DNA of 15,176 nt from an uncultured Oscillospiraceae bacterium (GTDB lineage: Bacteria > Bacillota > Clostridia > Oscillospirales > Oscillospiraceae): NCBI GenBank assembly GCA_910577915.1, contig CAJTOM010000062.1:1-15176 (forward strand). Direction: 5' to 3'. A program made the translations under genes and the position numbers. The notes beneath the pieces were generated by a model. That model was not told the origin of the DNA, ran no database searches, and saw only the letters and a list, made by a program, of their open reading frames with translations. Shown here in pieces: positions 6,337-13,931 of the stretch; position 1 is the stretch's first letter, and every line of letters begins with the position of its first letter.

Positions 6337-7881
6337 ATGCAAGAGAACAAGGACAACCGGAACAAGACCGGCGAGGAGACCGAGCAGCTGTCTTTGAACG
6401 ATGACAGGCGCGTACAAGTGCTCTCCCCCGGCACGCTGGTGGCCAAGCGGTTCTTCCGCAACCGGCTGGCCATTGTGGGCCTGAGCGTCCTGGTGGTGAT
6501 GTTCGTCTTCTCCTTCCTGGGCGGCGCGGTGAGCCCCCACGGACAGGACGAGCTCTTCTACCGGGTGGAGTATATGAACAAGGAGTACGTGGGCGTCTCG
6601 GAGAACAGCGAGTACCGCTATCTGAAGTTCGGCGACGACTACAGCTCTGTCCTCCAGGCCCAGACCGTCCTGGCCATCCAGAAGAAGGCCGATTCCTTCA
6701 CCTATAAGGATGCGGAATACGGCGTGGTGCAGGAGGGCGACGGGCTCTACTCCATCTACAGCGGCAATACCCTCATCGGCGCGGCCTACCTGGACATCGT
6801 CCAGGCGGAGGACTCCTCCGTGACCTTCTCCGCCGAGTTCCAGTATAACGCCCTGAAGGCCTACGTGGCCGGCGGCGGCGACTTCAAGGCCGACGGCGGC
6901 AGCTACAGCGTGGACGCGGACGGCATCATCACCCAGGGGAGTGAGGGCATCGCCGCTCTGAGCCGGTACGTGGTCCAGTCCCGGACCAGCGGCACGGTGA
7001 TCTCCACCGGCTTCCGCGAAGCCCTGATGGAGGCCCTGGACGCGGGCCTGGAGGCCTTTGACTACACCGAGAACGGCGAGACTGCGGAATATACCGTGGT
7101 CTACGACGCCTACACCCGCATCTGGTCGGTGAACCAGGAGACGGCCACCCGCGTGCTGGATACCTACGCCTCCCCCACCGGCACCCACTGGCTGGGCACG
7201 GACCGCAACGGCATGGATATGCTCACCCGCCTGATGTACGGCGGCCGGGTGTCCCTGATCATCGGCTTCATCGTGGTGCTGATTTCCTCGGTGCTGGGCA
7301 TCATCATGGGCGGTATCTCCGGCTACTTCGGCAGCTGGGTGGATAACCTCATCATGCGTATTGTGGACATCTTCTACTGCATCCCCTCCATGCCCCTGCT
7401 GATCATACTGGGCGCGGCCATGGACGGCATGCGGGTGGACCCCCAGGTCCGCATGTTCTACCTGATGCTGCTGCTGGGCTTTTTGGGCTGGCCCAGCATC
7501 GCCCGCATGGTCCGCGGCCAGATCCTCTCCCTGCGGGAGCAGGAGTTTATGACCGCCACCGAGGCCTGCGGCATCAGCGTCTCCCGCCGCATTTTCAAGC
7601 ACCTGATTCCCAACGTCATTCCCCAGCTGATCGTGATCTGCACCATGAGCCTGGGCTCCACCATCATCACGGAGGCGACCCTGAGCTTCCTGGGCCTGGG
7701 CGTCAAGTTCCCCTTCGCCTCCTGGGGCAACATCATCAACGACGTCAGCAACTCCTACGTGCTGACCAACTACTGGTTCGTCTGGATCCCCGCCGGCGTG
7801 TGCCTGATGCTGACGGTGCTGGCGTTCAACTTCGTGGGCGACGGCCTGCGCGACGCCTTCGATCCCAAGATGAAGCGCTGA
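6337..7881 (+). CDS. ABC importer permease, OppC/DppC type, with a large extracytoplasmic insert
   Basis: A 514-residue partner permease; ordinary OppC/DppC proteins have about 280-320 residues. An N-terminal cytoplasmic tail (1-43) precedes helix 1 (about 44-64). Instead of the usual short loop, about 200 residues follow (roughly 72-278), without hydrophobic segments and with a look of mixed strands and helices (YSIYSGNTLIGAAYL, SYSVDADGIITQ). The standard family sequence then resumes at THWLGTDRNGMDMLTRL (283-299), with helices to 503 and an EAA motif at about 403-431 (EFMTATEACGISVSRRIF). The insert should lie outside the membrane, on the side of the binding protein. AAGGGAGGAG at 6321-6330 lies 6 nt before the ATG. 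The gene is translated with dppB-, dppD- and dppF-type neighbours. The permease role is firm; the role of the insert is unknown. Confidence 0.93.
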   Translation: MQENKDNRNKTGEETEQLSLNDDRRVQVLSPGTLVAKRFFRNRLAIVGLSVLVVMFVFSFLGGAVSPHGQDELFYRVEYMNKEYVGVSENSEYRYLKFGDDYSSVLQAQTVLAIQKKADSFTYKDAEYGVVQEGDGLYSIYSGNTLIGAAYLDIVQAEDSSVTFSAEFQYNALKAYVAGGGDFKADGGSYSVDADGIITQGSEGIAALSRYVVQSRTSGTVISTGFREALMEALDAGLEAFDYTENGETAEYTVVYDAYTRIWSVNQETATRVLDTYASPTGTHWLGTDRNGMDMLTRLMYGGRVSLIIGFIVVLISSVLGIIMGGISGYFGSWVDNLIMRIVDIFYCIPSMPLLIILGAAMDGMRVDPQVRMFYLMLLLGFLGWPSIARMVRGQILSLREQEFMTATEACGISVSRRIFKHLIPNVIPQLIVICTMSLGSTIITEATLSFLGLGVKFPFASWGNIINDVSNSYVLTNYWFVWIPAGVCLMLTVLAFNFVGDGLRDAFDPKMKR

Positions 7882-7900
7882 GAAGGGAGGAGAGAGGAAC

Positions 7901-9057
<1,157 letters not shown>

Positions 9058-9058
<1 letters not shown>

Positions 9059-10212
9059 TGGGAATCAATCAGGGCCTCGGCCAGGGAGCCGGCCGCTACA
9101 CCCCCGGCGACACCGCGGGGAAGACCCCGGAGGAGCTCAAGCAGGAGCAGGAGAAGCGCGCGGAGCGCGTGCAGAAGGACCTGCGCGCCGGTCCCTCCGC
9201 CCCCAAGCCCGGCGACGACTACACCCCCGTCACCTATGACCCCCAGTATATCCTGATGGTCAACCGGCTGAAGAAGTACTTCCCCATCAAGGGCGGCATG
9301 ATCAGCCACACCGTGGGCCACGTCAAGGCCGTGGACGGCGTCACCTTCAACCTCAAGCGGGGCACCACCATGGGCCTGGTGGGGGAGTCCGGCTGCGGCA
9401 AGACCACCACCGGCCGGACCATTCTGCGCCTGTCCGGGGAGAAGACCGGCGGCCAGGTGCTCTTCAACGGCAAGGAGGTCTATGATTTCAGCGCCAAGGA
9501 GATGCGCGCTCTGCGCACCCAGATGCAGATCATCTTCCAGGACCCCTTCTCCTCCCTGTCCCCCCGTCTGCCGGTGGGGGAGATCATCGGCGAGGCCGTC
9601 CGGGAGCACAACCTGGTGAGCAAGGAGGAGTTCAACGACTATATCGACCAGGTCATGGACAACTGCGGTCTCCAGAGCTTCCACAAGGAGCGCTATCCCC
9701 ACGAGTTCTCCGGCGGCCAGCGCCAGCGCATCTGCATCGCCAGGGCCCTGGCCCTGAACCCGGAGTTCGTGGTGTGCGACGAGCCCGTCAGCGCCCTGGA
9801 CGTGTCCATCCAGGCCCAGATCATCAACCTGCTCCAAGAGCTGCAGGAGAAGTATAAGCTCACATACCTGTTCATCTCCCACGACCTGAGCGTGGTGGAG
9901 CACATCTCCGACACGGTGGGCGTGATGTACCTGGGCAACCTGGTGGAGTACGGCGACACGGTGGACATCTTCAAGAACCCCCTGCACCCCTACACCAAGG
10001 CACTCTTCTCCGCCATCCCCATCCCGGACCCCACGGCGAAGATGAACCGGATTGTGCTGGAGGGCTCCATTCCCTCCCCCGCCAATCCCCCCGCCGGGTG
10101 CAAGTTCCACACCCGCTGCGCCAACTGCATGGAGAAGTGCAAGCACGAGGCCCCGGAGCAGAAGGAGATCGAGCCGGGCCACTTCGTGGTCTGCCATCTC
10201 TACGACAAGTAG
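9058..10212 (+). CDS. ABC importer ATP-binding subunit, OppF/DppF type
   Basis: A 384-residue second ATPase, expected to form a heterodimer with the preceding one. Motifs are Walker A GESGCGKT (109-116), Q-loop Gln161, signature FSGGQRQR (217-224), Walker B FVVCDEP (237-243) and H-loop His275. The sequence FQDPFSSLSPR (160-170) is the OppF/DppF hallmark region. Cysteines 348, 354, 357, 361 and 379 in the C-terminal domain resemble the metal-cluster cysteines of the family. The first 60 residues are a hydrophilic Gly/Glu/Lys/Pro-rich extension (GKTPEELKQEQEKRAERVQK), absent from most OppF proteins and likely helical then disordered. The start overlaps the dppD-type stop by one base, with AAGGGAGGAG at 9041-9050. 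A small membrane protein gene begins 3 nt after its stop codon. Confidence 0.95.
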
Positions 10213-10215
10213 GGC

Positions 10216-10479
10216 ATGGAGCGGAAGCATGCCCCCATGGAGGAGGACGACGGCCGCACGATAGCCGACATGAGCGGCATCGAGCGCCCCTCCCTCCGCC
10301 TCCCCCGCCGGGAGCGGGACCTGCAGTCCCCCGGGCCCCAGGCGCCGGAGAGCGAGTTCTCCCCGGAGGAGCGGCGGGTGTACGCCTTCGCGGCGCTGCG
10401 GGCGGCGCTGCTCATCGGCCTGGCGTTTCTGGCCGGGCTGGGCGCGGTGATTCTGCTGCTGCTGGCGCTGTGGACATAG
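10216..10479 (+). CDS. Small single-pass membrane protein at the end of the importer operon
   Basis: An 87-residue ORF that begins 3 nt after the last ATPase gene and ends 19 nt before a strong terminator, so it should be the sixth gene of the operon. The N-terminal 55 residues are charged and Pro-rich and include DDGRTIADM (residues 11-19), a motif I recall from small uncharacterised clostridial proteins (from memory, not checked). The C-terminal 30 residues (about 58-86) form one hydrophobic helix rich in Leu and Ala, ending LLLLALWT. There is no signal-peptide cleavage site; the likely topology is a cytoplasmic N-terminus with a tail anchor. The ribosome site is weak, so it may depend on read-on from the ATPase gene. 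An in-frame ATG at 10237 is an alternative start. Function unknown. Confidence 0.7.
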   Translation: MERKHAPMEEDDGRTIADMSGIERPSLRLPRRERDLQSPGPQAPESEFSPEERRVYAFAALRAALLIGLAFLAGLGAVILLLLALWT

Positions 10480-10498
10480 CGGGCACATGGATCAAGAT

Positions 10499-10537
10499 AA
10501 AAAGCGGTGCGCGGTTTTTGCCGCGCGCCGCTTTTTT
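10499..10537 (+). terminator. Strong rho-independent terminator of the importer operon
   Basis: The 16-nt arms 10499-10514 and 10521-10536 (A5-GCGG-T-GCGCGG against CCGCGC-G-CCGC-T5, one wobble) enclose loop TTTTTG, with a T run at 10532-10537. The A-rich left arm means it could also work on the other strand. It begins 20 nt after the small membrane protein stop. Confidence 0.92.
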
Positions 10538-10540
10538 GGC

Positions 10541-10570
10541 GGGGGAGCCGGAAACTTTTTCCTCTCCCCC
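10541..10570. promoter_or_regulatory. Dyad just upstream of the ogt/glycosyltransferase promoter
   Basis: GGGGGAG (10541-10547) pairs with CTCCCCC (10564-10570), and inside it GGAAA (10550-10554) with TTTCC (10558-10562). It lies between the operon terminator and the promoter at 10591, ending 21 nt before the extended -10. It could be an operator for a regulator, perhaps the MarR domain encoded in this same unit, or a second terminator hairpin, since T-rich sequence follows it. Confidence 0.4.
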
Positions 10571-10590
10571 TATCCTTTTTCTCATTTTTG

Positions 10591-10599
10591 TGGTACAAT
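10591..10599 (+). promoter_or_regulatory. Extended -10 promoter TGG-TACAAT
   Basis: TACAAT (10594-10599) is preceded by TGG (10591-10593), a TGn extension. At the -35 position there is only T-rich sequence with no TTGACA-like match, as is common with extended -10 promoters. Predicted start near 10606 gives a leader of about 25 nt before the methyltransferase ATG. Confidence 0.7.
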
Positions 10600-10630
10600 C
10601 ACCTCATCGAAAGAGAGGAGGCCTCCGCAG

Positions 10631-11140
10631 ATGCGCTATACCGCCGCATGCCCCTCCCCTGTGGGGCGGATCACCCTGGCCAGCGACGGCCGCCGGCTGA
10701 CGGGGCTGTGGCTGGAGGGACAGGCATATTTCGGGGCGGGGCTATCCCCGGCGGCGGAGGCCCGGCCCGATCTGCCGGTGCTGCGGGCGGCGGCGGCGTG
10801 GCTGGAGCGCTACTTCGCCGGGGCGCGGCCCTCCCCCCGGGAGCTGCCCCTGGGAGCTGCCGGCACGCCCTTCCGCCAGCTGGTGTGGTCCCTGCTGCTG
10901 GAGATTCCCTACGGGGAGACGCTCACCTACGGCGCTCTGGCGGCCCGCGCCGCCCAGGCCCTGGGGCGGCCCCGCATGTCCGCCCAGGCGGTGGGCGGGG
11001 CGGTGGGGCGCAATCCCATCTCCATCGTCATCCCCTGCCACCGCCTGGTGGGGGCGGACGGCGGCCTCACCGGCTACGCCGCCGGCGTGGCGGTGAAGGC
11101 CCGGCTTCTGGCCCTGGAGGGGCATGCAAATTTGACTTAG
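10631..11140 (+). CDS. ogt: Methylated-DNA-protein-cysteine methyltransferase (O6-alkylguanine repair)
   Basis: A 169-residue suicide repair protein that moves an alkyl group from O6-alkylguanine (and O4-alkylthymine) in DNA onto its own cysteine. The active-site motif IPCHRLV is at residues 134-140, acceptor Cys136. The upstream DNA-binding HTH region with TPFRQLVWSLLLEIPYGETLTYG begins near 79, and Arg/Asn of VGGAVGRNP (121-129) is conserved in the family. N-terminal residues 1-70 form the usual ribonuclease-H-like cap domain. The start at 10631 has GAGAGGAGG (10613-10621) 9 nt upstream; the open frame extends back to 10487, but that part covers the terminator and promoter. The stop codon overlaps the ribosome site of the next gene, so the two are co-transcribed. 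Symbol ogt is chosen because no Ada-type regulatory domain is present. Confidence 0.95.
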   Translation: MRYTAACPSPVGRITLASDGRRLTGLWLEGQAYFGAGLSPAAEARPDLPVLRAAAAWLERYFAGARPSPRELPLGAAGTPFRQLVWSLLLEIPYGETLTYGALAARAAQALGRPRMSAQAVGGAVGRNPISIVIPCHRLVGADGGLTGYAAGVAVKARLLALEGHANLT

Positions 11141-11152
11141 GAGGGGTTTCTT

Positions 11153-12463
11153 ATGGACCCATGCGTCAGCATCATCGTGCCCGTATATAACGCGGAGGCG
11201 TCCCTGCGCCGCTGCGTGGAGAGCGTTCTGAACCAGGAGTTCACCGACTTTGAGCTCATCCTGGCCAACGACGGCAGCCGGGACGGATCCGGCGGAATCT
11301 GCGACGCCTTCGCCGCCGCGGACAGCCGGGTGCGGGTGATCCACAAGGAGAACACCGGCGTCTCCGACACCCGGAACCAGGCCATCAGCCAGGCCCGGGG
11401 CCGCTACCTCCAGTTTCTGGACAGCGACGACTGGATTACCCCCAACGCCACCAAGCTCCTGGTCCGGGCCGCCGAGAGCCGGGGCTGCGACATGGTGGTG
11501 GCGGACTTCTACCGCGTGGTGGGGGAGCGGGTGTCCCACAAGGGGGACATCGACGAGGACACGGTCCTCACCCGTGAGGAGTACGCCGCCCACATGATGG
11601 AGAACCCCGCCGACTTCTACTACGGCGTGCTGTGGAACAAGCTCTACCGCCGGGAGCTGGTGGAGGCCCACCATCTGCGGATGGACCCGGACATCAGCTG
11701 GTGCGAGGACTTCATGTTCAACCTGGAGTACATCCGCCACGCCCAGACCTTCTTTGCCCTCCAGGTGCCGGTGTACTACTACGTGCGGACCAAGGGCTCC
11801 CTGGCCTCCCAGGCTCTGAGCATCTCCAAGACCGTGCGGATGAAGCTGACGGTGTTTGAGTACTACAACCAGTTCTACAAGGCCGTCCTGGACGAGGAGG
11901 AGTACGAGAAGAGCCGGCTGAAGGTCTACCGCTTCCTCTTCGACGCCGCCCAGGACGGGGCGGCCCTGCCTCTGCCCGGCTCCACCCGGCTGGGGGAGGA
12001 GCGCACCCATGTCCACGCCGGGGCCCTGGAGGGGCGGGGCCTGCTCTACGACCTCTTCCGGGAGAGAAAGCTGCTGGACTACTGCCTGGAGCCCGCCGCT
12101 CTGAAGAGCGGCCTGTCCCTCCGGGACGCGGGGCTCCTGCTGTGCCTGCGCCAGGCCGGCGGCGGCGGGCGGCGGGAGCTGGCGGCGCTCACGGGGCTGT
12201 CCAAGGGGAGCCTTACCATGGCGCTCAAACGCCTGAGCGGCCGGGGGCTGCTGTCGGTGGAGGAGGTCCGGGACCCCGGCCAGCGGGAGAAGCGCCTGCA
12301 CATCGCCTTTCCCGCCGCCGCCGGGCCGGTGCTGGCCGACCTGGAAAACGCGCTGCGGGACTTTGAGGAGGCCCGGCTGTCCGGCTTCACCCCGGAGGAG
12401 CGGGACCGGTATGAGGCGCTGACGGAGCGGATTCAGGGCAATATCCGGTCGATTCTGCAATAA
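11153..12463 (+). CDS. Family 2 glycosyltransferase fused to a C-terminal MarR-type DNA-binding domain
   Basis: A single 436-residue ORF with two unrelated parts. Residues 1 to about 265 are a GT2 (GT-A fold) glycosyltransferase: VSIIVPVYNAE (5-15), nucleotide-site Asp40 in ANDGSRDGS, the metal-binding DSDDW (90-94), WNKLYRRE (161-168) and acidic EDFMFN (185-190), as in capsule and exopolysaccharide transferases. Residues about 298-436 read as a complete MarR regulator: helix 1 near 298-318, SLRDAGLLLCLRQ (322-334), the helix-turn-helix RRELAALTGLSKGSLTMALKRL (340-361), wing with DPGQREKRLHIAF (374-386) and dimer helices to the end with SGFTPEERDRYEAL. The linker (266-297) has the same G/C-ending codons as both halves. 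There is no membrane segment. AGGAGGGG (11139-11146) overlaps the ogt stop, 6 nt before the ATG. Sugar donor, acceptor and target promoter are unknown. Both domain calls are strong; see the findings for a caution about the junction. Confidence 0.88.
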   Translation: MDPCVSIIVPVYNAEASLRRCVESVLNQEFTDFELILANDGSRDGSGGICDAFAAADSRVRVIHKENTGVSDTRNQAISQARGRYLQFLDSDDWITPNATKLLVRAAESRGCDMVVADFYRVVGERVSHKGDIDEDTVLTREEYAAHMMENPADFYYGVLWNKLYRRELVEAHHLRMDPDISWCEDFMFNLEYIRHAQTFFALQVPVYYYVRTKGSLASQALSISKTVRMKLTVFEYYNQFYKAVLDEEEYEKSRLKVYRFLFDAAQDGAALPLPGSTRLGEERTHVHAGALEGRGLLYDLFRERKLLDYCLEPAALKSGLSLRDAGLLLCLRQAGGGGRRELAALTGLSKGSLTMALKRLSGRGLLSVEEVRDPGQREKRLHIAFPAAAGPVLADLENALRDFEEARLSGFTPEERDRYEALTERIQGNIRSILQ

Positions 12464-12496
12464 AGAGAACCGGCGCACAGGGGAGACCGCAGGAAA

Positions 12497-12547
12497 GCGG
12501 GAAATCCCGCAAGCCGCACAGCACCACCGGCTATGCCGGTGGTGCTG
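12497..12547. terminator. Hairpin pair between convergent genes (bidirectional terminator)
   Basis: GCGGG/CCCGC (12497-12501, 12506-12510) and a perfect 13-nt inverted repeat (12519-12531 with 12535-12547, loop TAT) fill the 90 nt between the convergent glycosyltransferase and spoIIP genes. On the minus strand the GCGGG hairpin is followed by TTTCC. No long T run exists on either strand, so efficiency is uncertain, but position and stem strength suggest shared transcript ends. Confidence 0.6.
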
Positions 12548-12553
12548 CCGCAT

Positions 12554-13756
12554 TTATGCGCCCTCCTGCGCTTCCGCGCCCGTCTCCAGGATCACCTCCG
12601 CCAGGGCCTCCCCCAGCAGCCGGGCGGACAGCAGAGCCTCGTCCAGGGAATTCCCCGCCGCCCCCATCTCCACCAGGAGGCTCCCCGTGGTGGTGTGCTG
12701 GTTGTAGCGGGAGTTGCGCACGGTGATGGGCCGCATCAGCGTGGGGTAGCGCTCCGCCAGCTCCTGCTGCACGGCGGCGGCGAATTTCAGGTTCTCCCGC
12801 CACTGGGGGTGTTCCAGCCCCCCGCCGTCGGTGCCGATGACGAAGGACATCTGGGCGGCGCTGCGGCCGTCCACGCTGCTGATGACCTTGTAGGGGCTGC
12901 CGTCCCCGTCAGAGATGGCGTCCCGGTGCACGTCCAGCACGAAGCGGATGGTGGGGTACTCCTCCAGATACCGCTCCACGGTCTCCAGGGAGCGGCCGTA
13001 GGCCCCGCTGTACTCCGGGTAGTCATGGAGGGCGGCGTCGTGGAGCACCTCCAGCCCCGCCGCCTCCAGCACTGCCGCGATCTCGTCCCCCACCCGGACC
13101 ACGTTGAACTGGCTGTCGGTGGTGCGGCTCTCCCCGCTGGGGACGTACTCCTGGCCGGGGGGCATGGTGTAGGCCTCGCTGCCGTGGGTGTGGACGATGA
13201 GCACCTGGGGCCCCTCCTCCTCCGCCAGGGCGGCGGCGAAGGTCTCATGGAAGATGGAGGCGTCCAGCTCCAGATCGCTGCGGTTGTTGATGTACACGTC
13301 CCCCGCCACCAGATAGCCCTCCGGAGAGGAGGGGGACAGGGTCCGGGCGGCCACGCCGTTGTCCGGGAACTCCGGCGGGGCCTCCGGCTCCACCGGCTCC
13401 TCCGGGAGCGGGGCGGCGGAGGGCGGGGGAGTCTTCTCCGGGACCTCCTGGCCGCCGGCGCTGTCATCCTCCTCAACGGACTGCCACAGCCCCAGCACCG
13501 CCTCCCTGCCGGACAGGAGCACCGGGCTCTGCCCGATGCACAGCGCCGCCGCCGGGGGCAGGCCGTCCTCCCCGGTCCACCCCCCCAGCTGGCAGCGCAG
13601 GATGGCCAGAGCCAGATCCCCCTGCCGTCCCAACCGCTCCAGGGCCCCCTGGACCGTGGAGCTCCCCGCCGTAGCCGCCACCAGATAGAGCACCGCCCCC
13701 GCCAGCACCAGGGCGGCCGCCAGCCGCCCTCTCCGCGGCCTGCGCCGAATCGTCAT
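12554..13756 (-). CDS. spoIIP: Stage II sporulation protein P (engulfment peptidoglycan hydrolase)
   Basis: A 400-residue protein. The N-terminus is basic (TIRRRPRRGR) followed by one membrane helix (about 11-30), then a Pro/Glu-rich stretch (105-132). The SpoIIP catalytic domain covers about 150-390: VHTHGSEAY (188-196), QFNVVRVGDEIAAVLEAAG (216-234), FVLDVHRDA (272-280) and the late LLVEMGAAGNS (360-370). In known spore-formers SpoIIP is made in the mother cell, sits at the septal membrane with SpoIID and SpoIIM, and cuts glycan strands and stem peptides to drive engulfment. The start at 13756 is preferred: AAGGGGG (13764-13770) is 7 nt away, against 1 nt for the in-frame ATG at 13762. A sigma-E-like promoter lies just upstream. 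No gpr gene, the common partner of spoIIP, is adjacent. Confidence 0.94.
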   Translation of the reverse strand: MTIRRRPRRGRLAAALVLAGAVLYLVAATAGSSTVQGALERLGRQGDLALAILRCQLGGWTGEDGLPPAAALCIGQSPVLLSGREAVLGLWQSVEEDDSAGGQEVPEKTPPPSAAPLPEEPVEPEAPPEFPDNGVAARTLSPSSPEGYLVAGDVYINNRSDLELDASIFHETFAAALAEEEGPQVLIVHTHGSEAYTMPPGQEYVPSGESRTTDSQFNVVRVGDEIAAVLEAAGLEVLHDAALHDYPEYSGAYGRSLETVERYLEEYPTIRFVLDVHRDAISDGDGSPYKVISSVDGRSAAQMSFVIGTDGGGLEHPQWRENLKFAAAVQQELAERYPTLMRPITVRNSRYNQHTTTGSLLVEMGAAGNSLDEALLSARLLGEALAEVILETGAEAQEGA

Positions 13757-13763
13757 AGTCATT

Positions 13764-13770
13764 CCCCCTT
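13764..13770 (-). promoter_or_regulatory. Ribosome binding site that sets the spoIIP start
   Basis: AAGGGGG on the minus strand is 7 nt before the ATG at 13756 and only 1 nt before the upstream in-frame ATG at 13762. The frame stays open to 13855 but that stretch contains the promoter, so the shorter start is chosen. Confidence 0.75.
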
Positions 13771-13785
13771 GTGATTGCTTGTCCC

Positions 13786-13814
13786 AGTGTATGCGCCGGG
13801 CGAGAGAAAGATGC
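13786..13814 (-). promoter_or_regulatory. Sigma-E-type (mother-cell) promoter of spoIIP
   Basis: Reading the minus strand, GCATCTT (13814-13808) stands 14 nt upstream of CATACACT (13793-13786). The -10 fits the known Bacillus/Clostridium sigma-E consensus CATACANT exactly, the -35 matches KMATATT at six of seven positions, and the spacing is the usual one. Predicted start near 13779 gives a leader of about 23 nt. Sigma-E control is what is known for spoIIP in Bacillus subtilis. Confidence 0.8.
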
Positions 13815-13864
13815 CGGCGGCGCGCCTTGGGGGAGGAAAAGCCGCCCCCGGCCAAAAATCCCTG

Positions 13865-13901
13865 TTGTAATTTCCCGTCAAATTTGCTATTCTAATACAA
13901 T
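13865..13901 (+). promoter_or_regulatory. Probable fumarase promoter (two overlapping -10 candidates)
   Basis: TTGTAA (13865-13870), 17 nt, then TATTCT (13888-13893) with a TGC extension at 13885-13887 is one reading. TACAAT (13896-13901), with no clear -35, is the other. Both would start transcription shortly before the AGGGAGGA ribosome site at 13917-13924. The region is the shared, divergent upstream space of spoIIP and the fumarase gene. Confidence 0.5.
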
Positions 13902-13931
13902 GCAGACGAAAGAAACAGGGAGGACGCCGCC

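Noticed and set aside
10487..10630. Longer start for the methyltransferase
   Set aside because: The extra 48 codons run through the operon terminator and the extended -10 promoter; the ATG at 10631 has the ribosome site and the family-normal length.
12533..13774. 413-codon plus-strand ORF opposite spoIIP
   Set aside because: Same GC-driven mirror effect; spoIIP on the other strand has clear family motifs, ribosome site and promoter.
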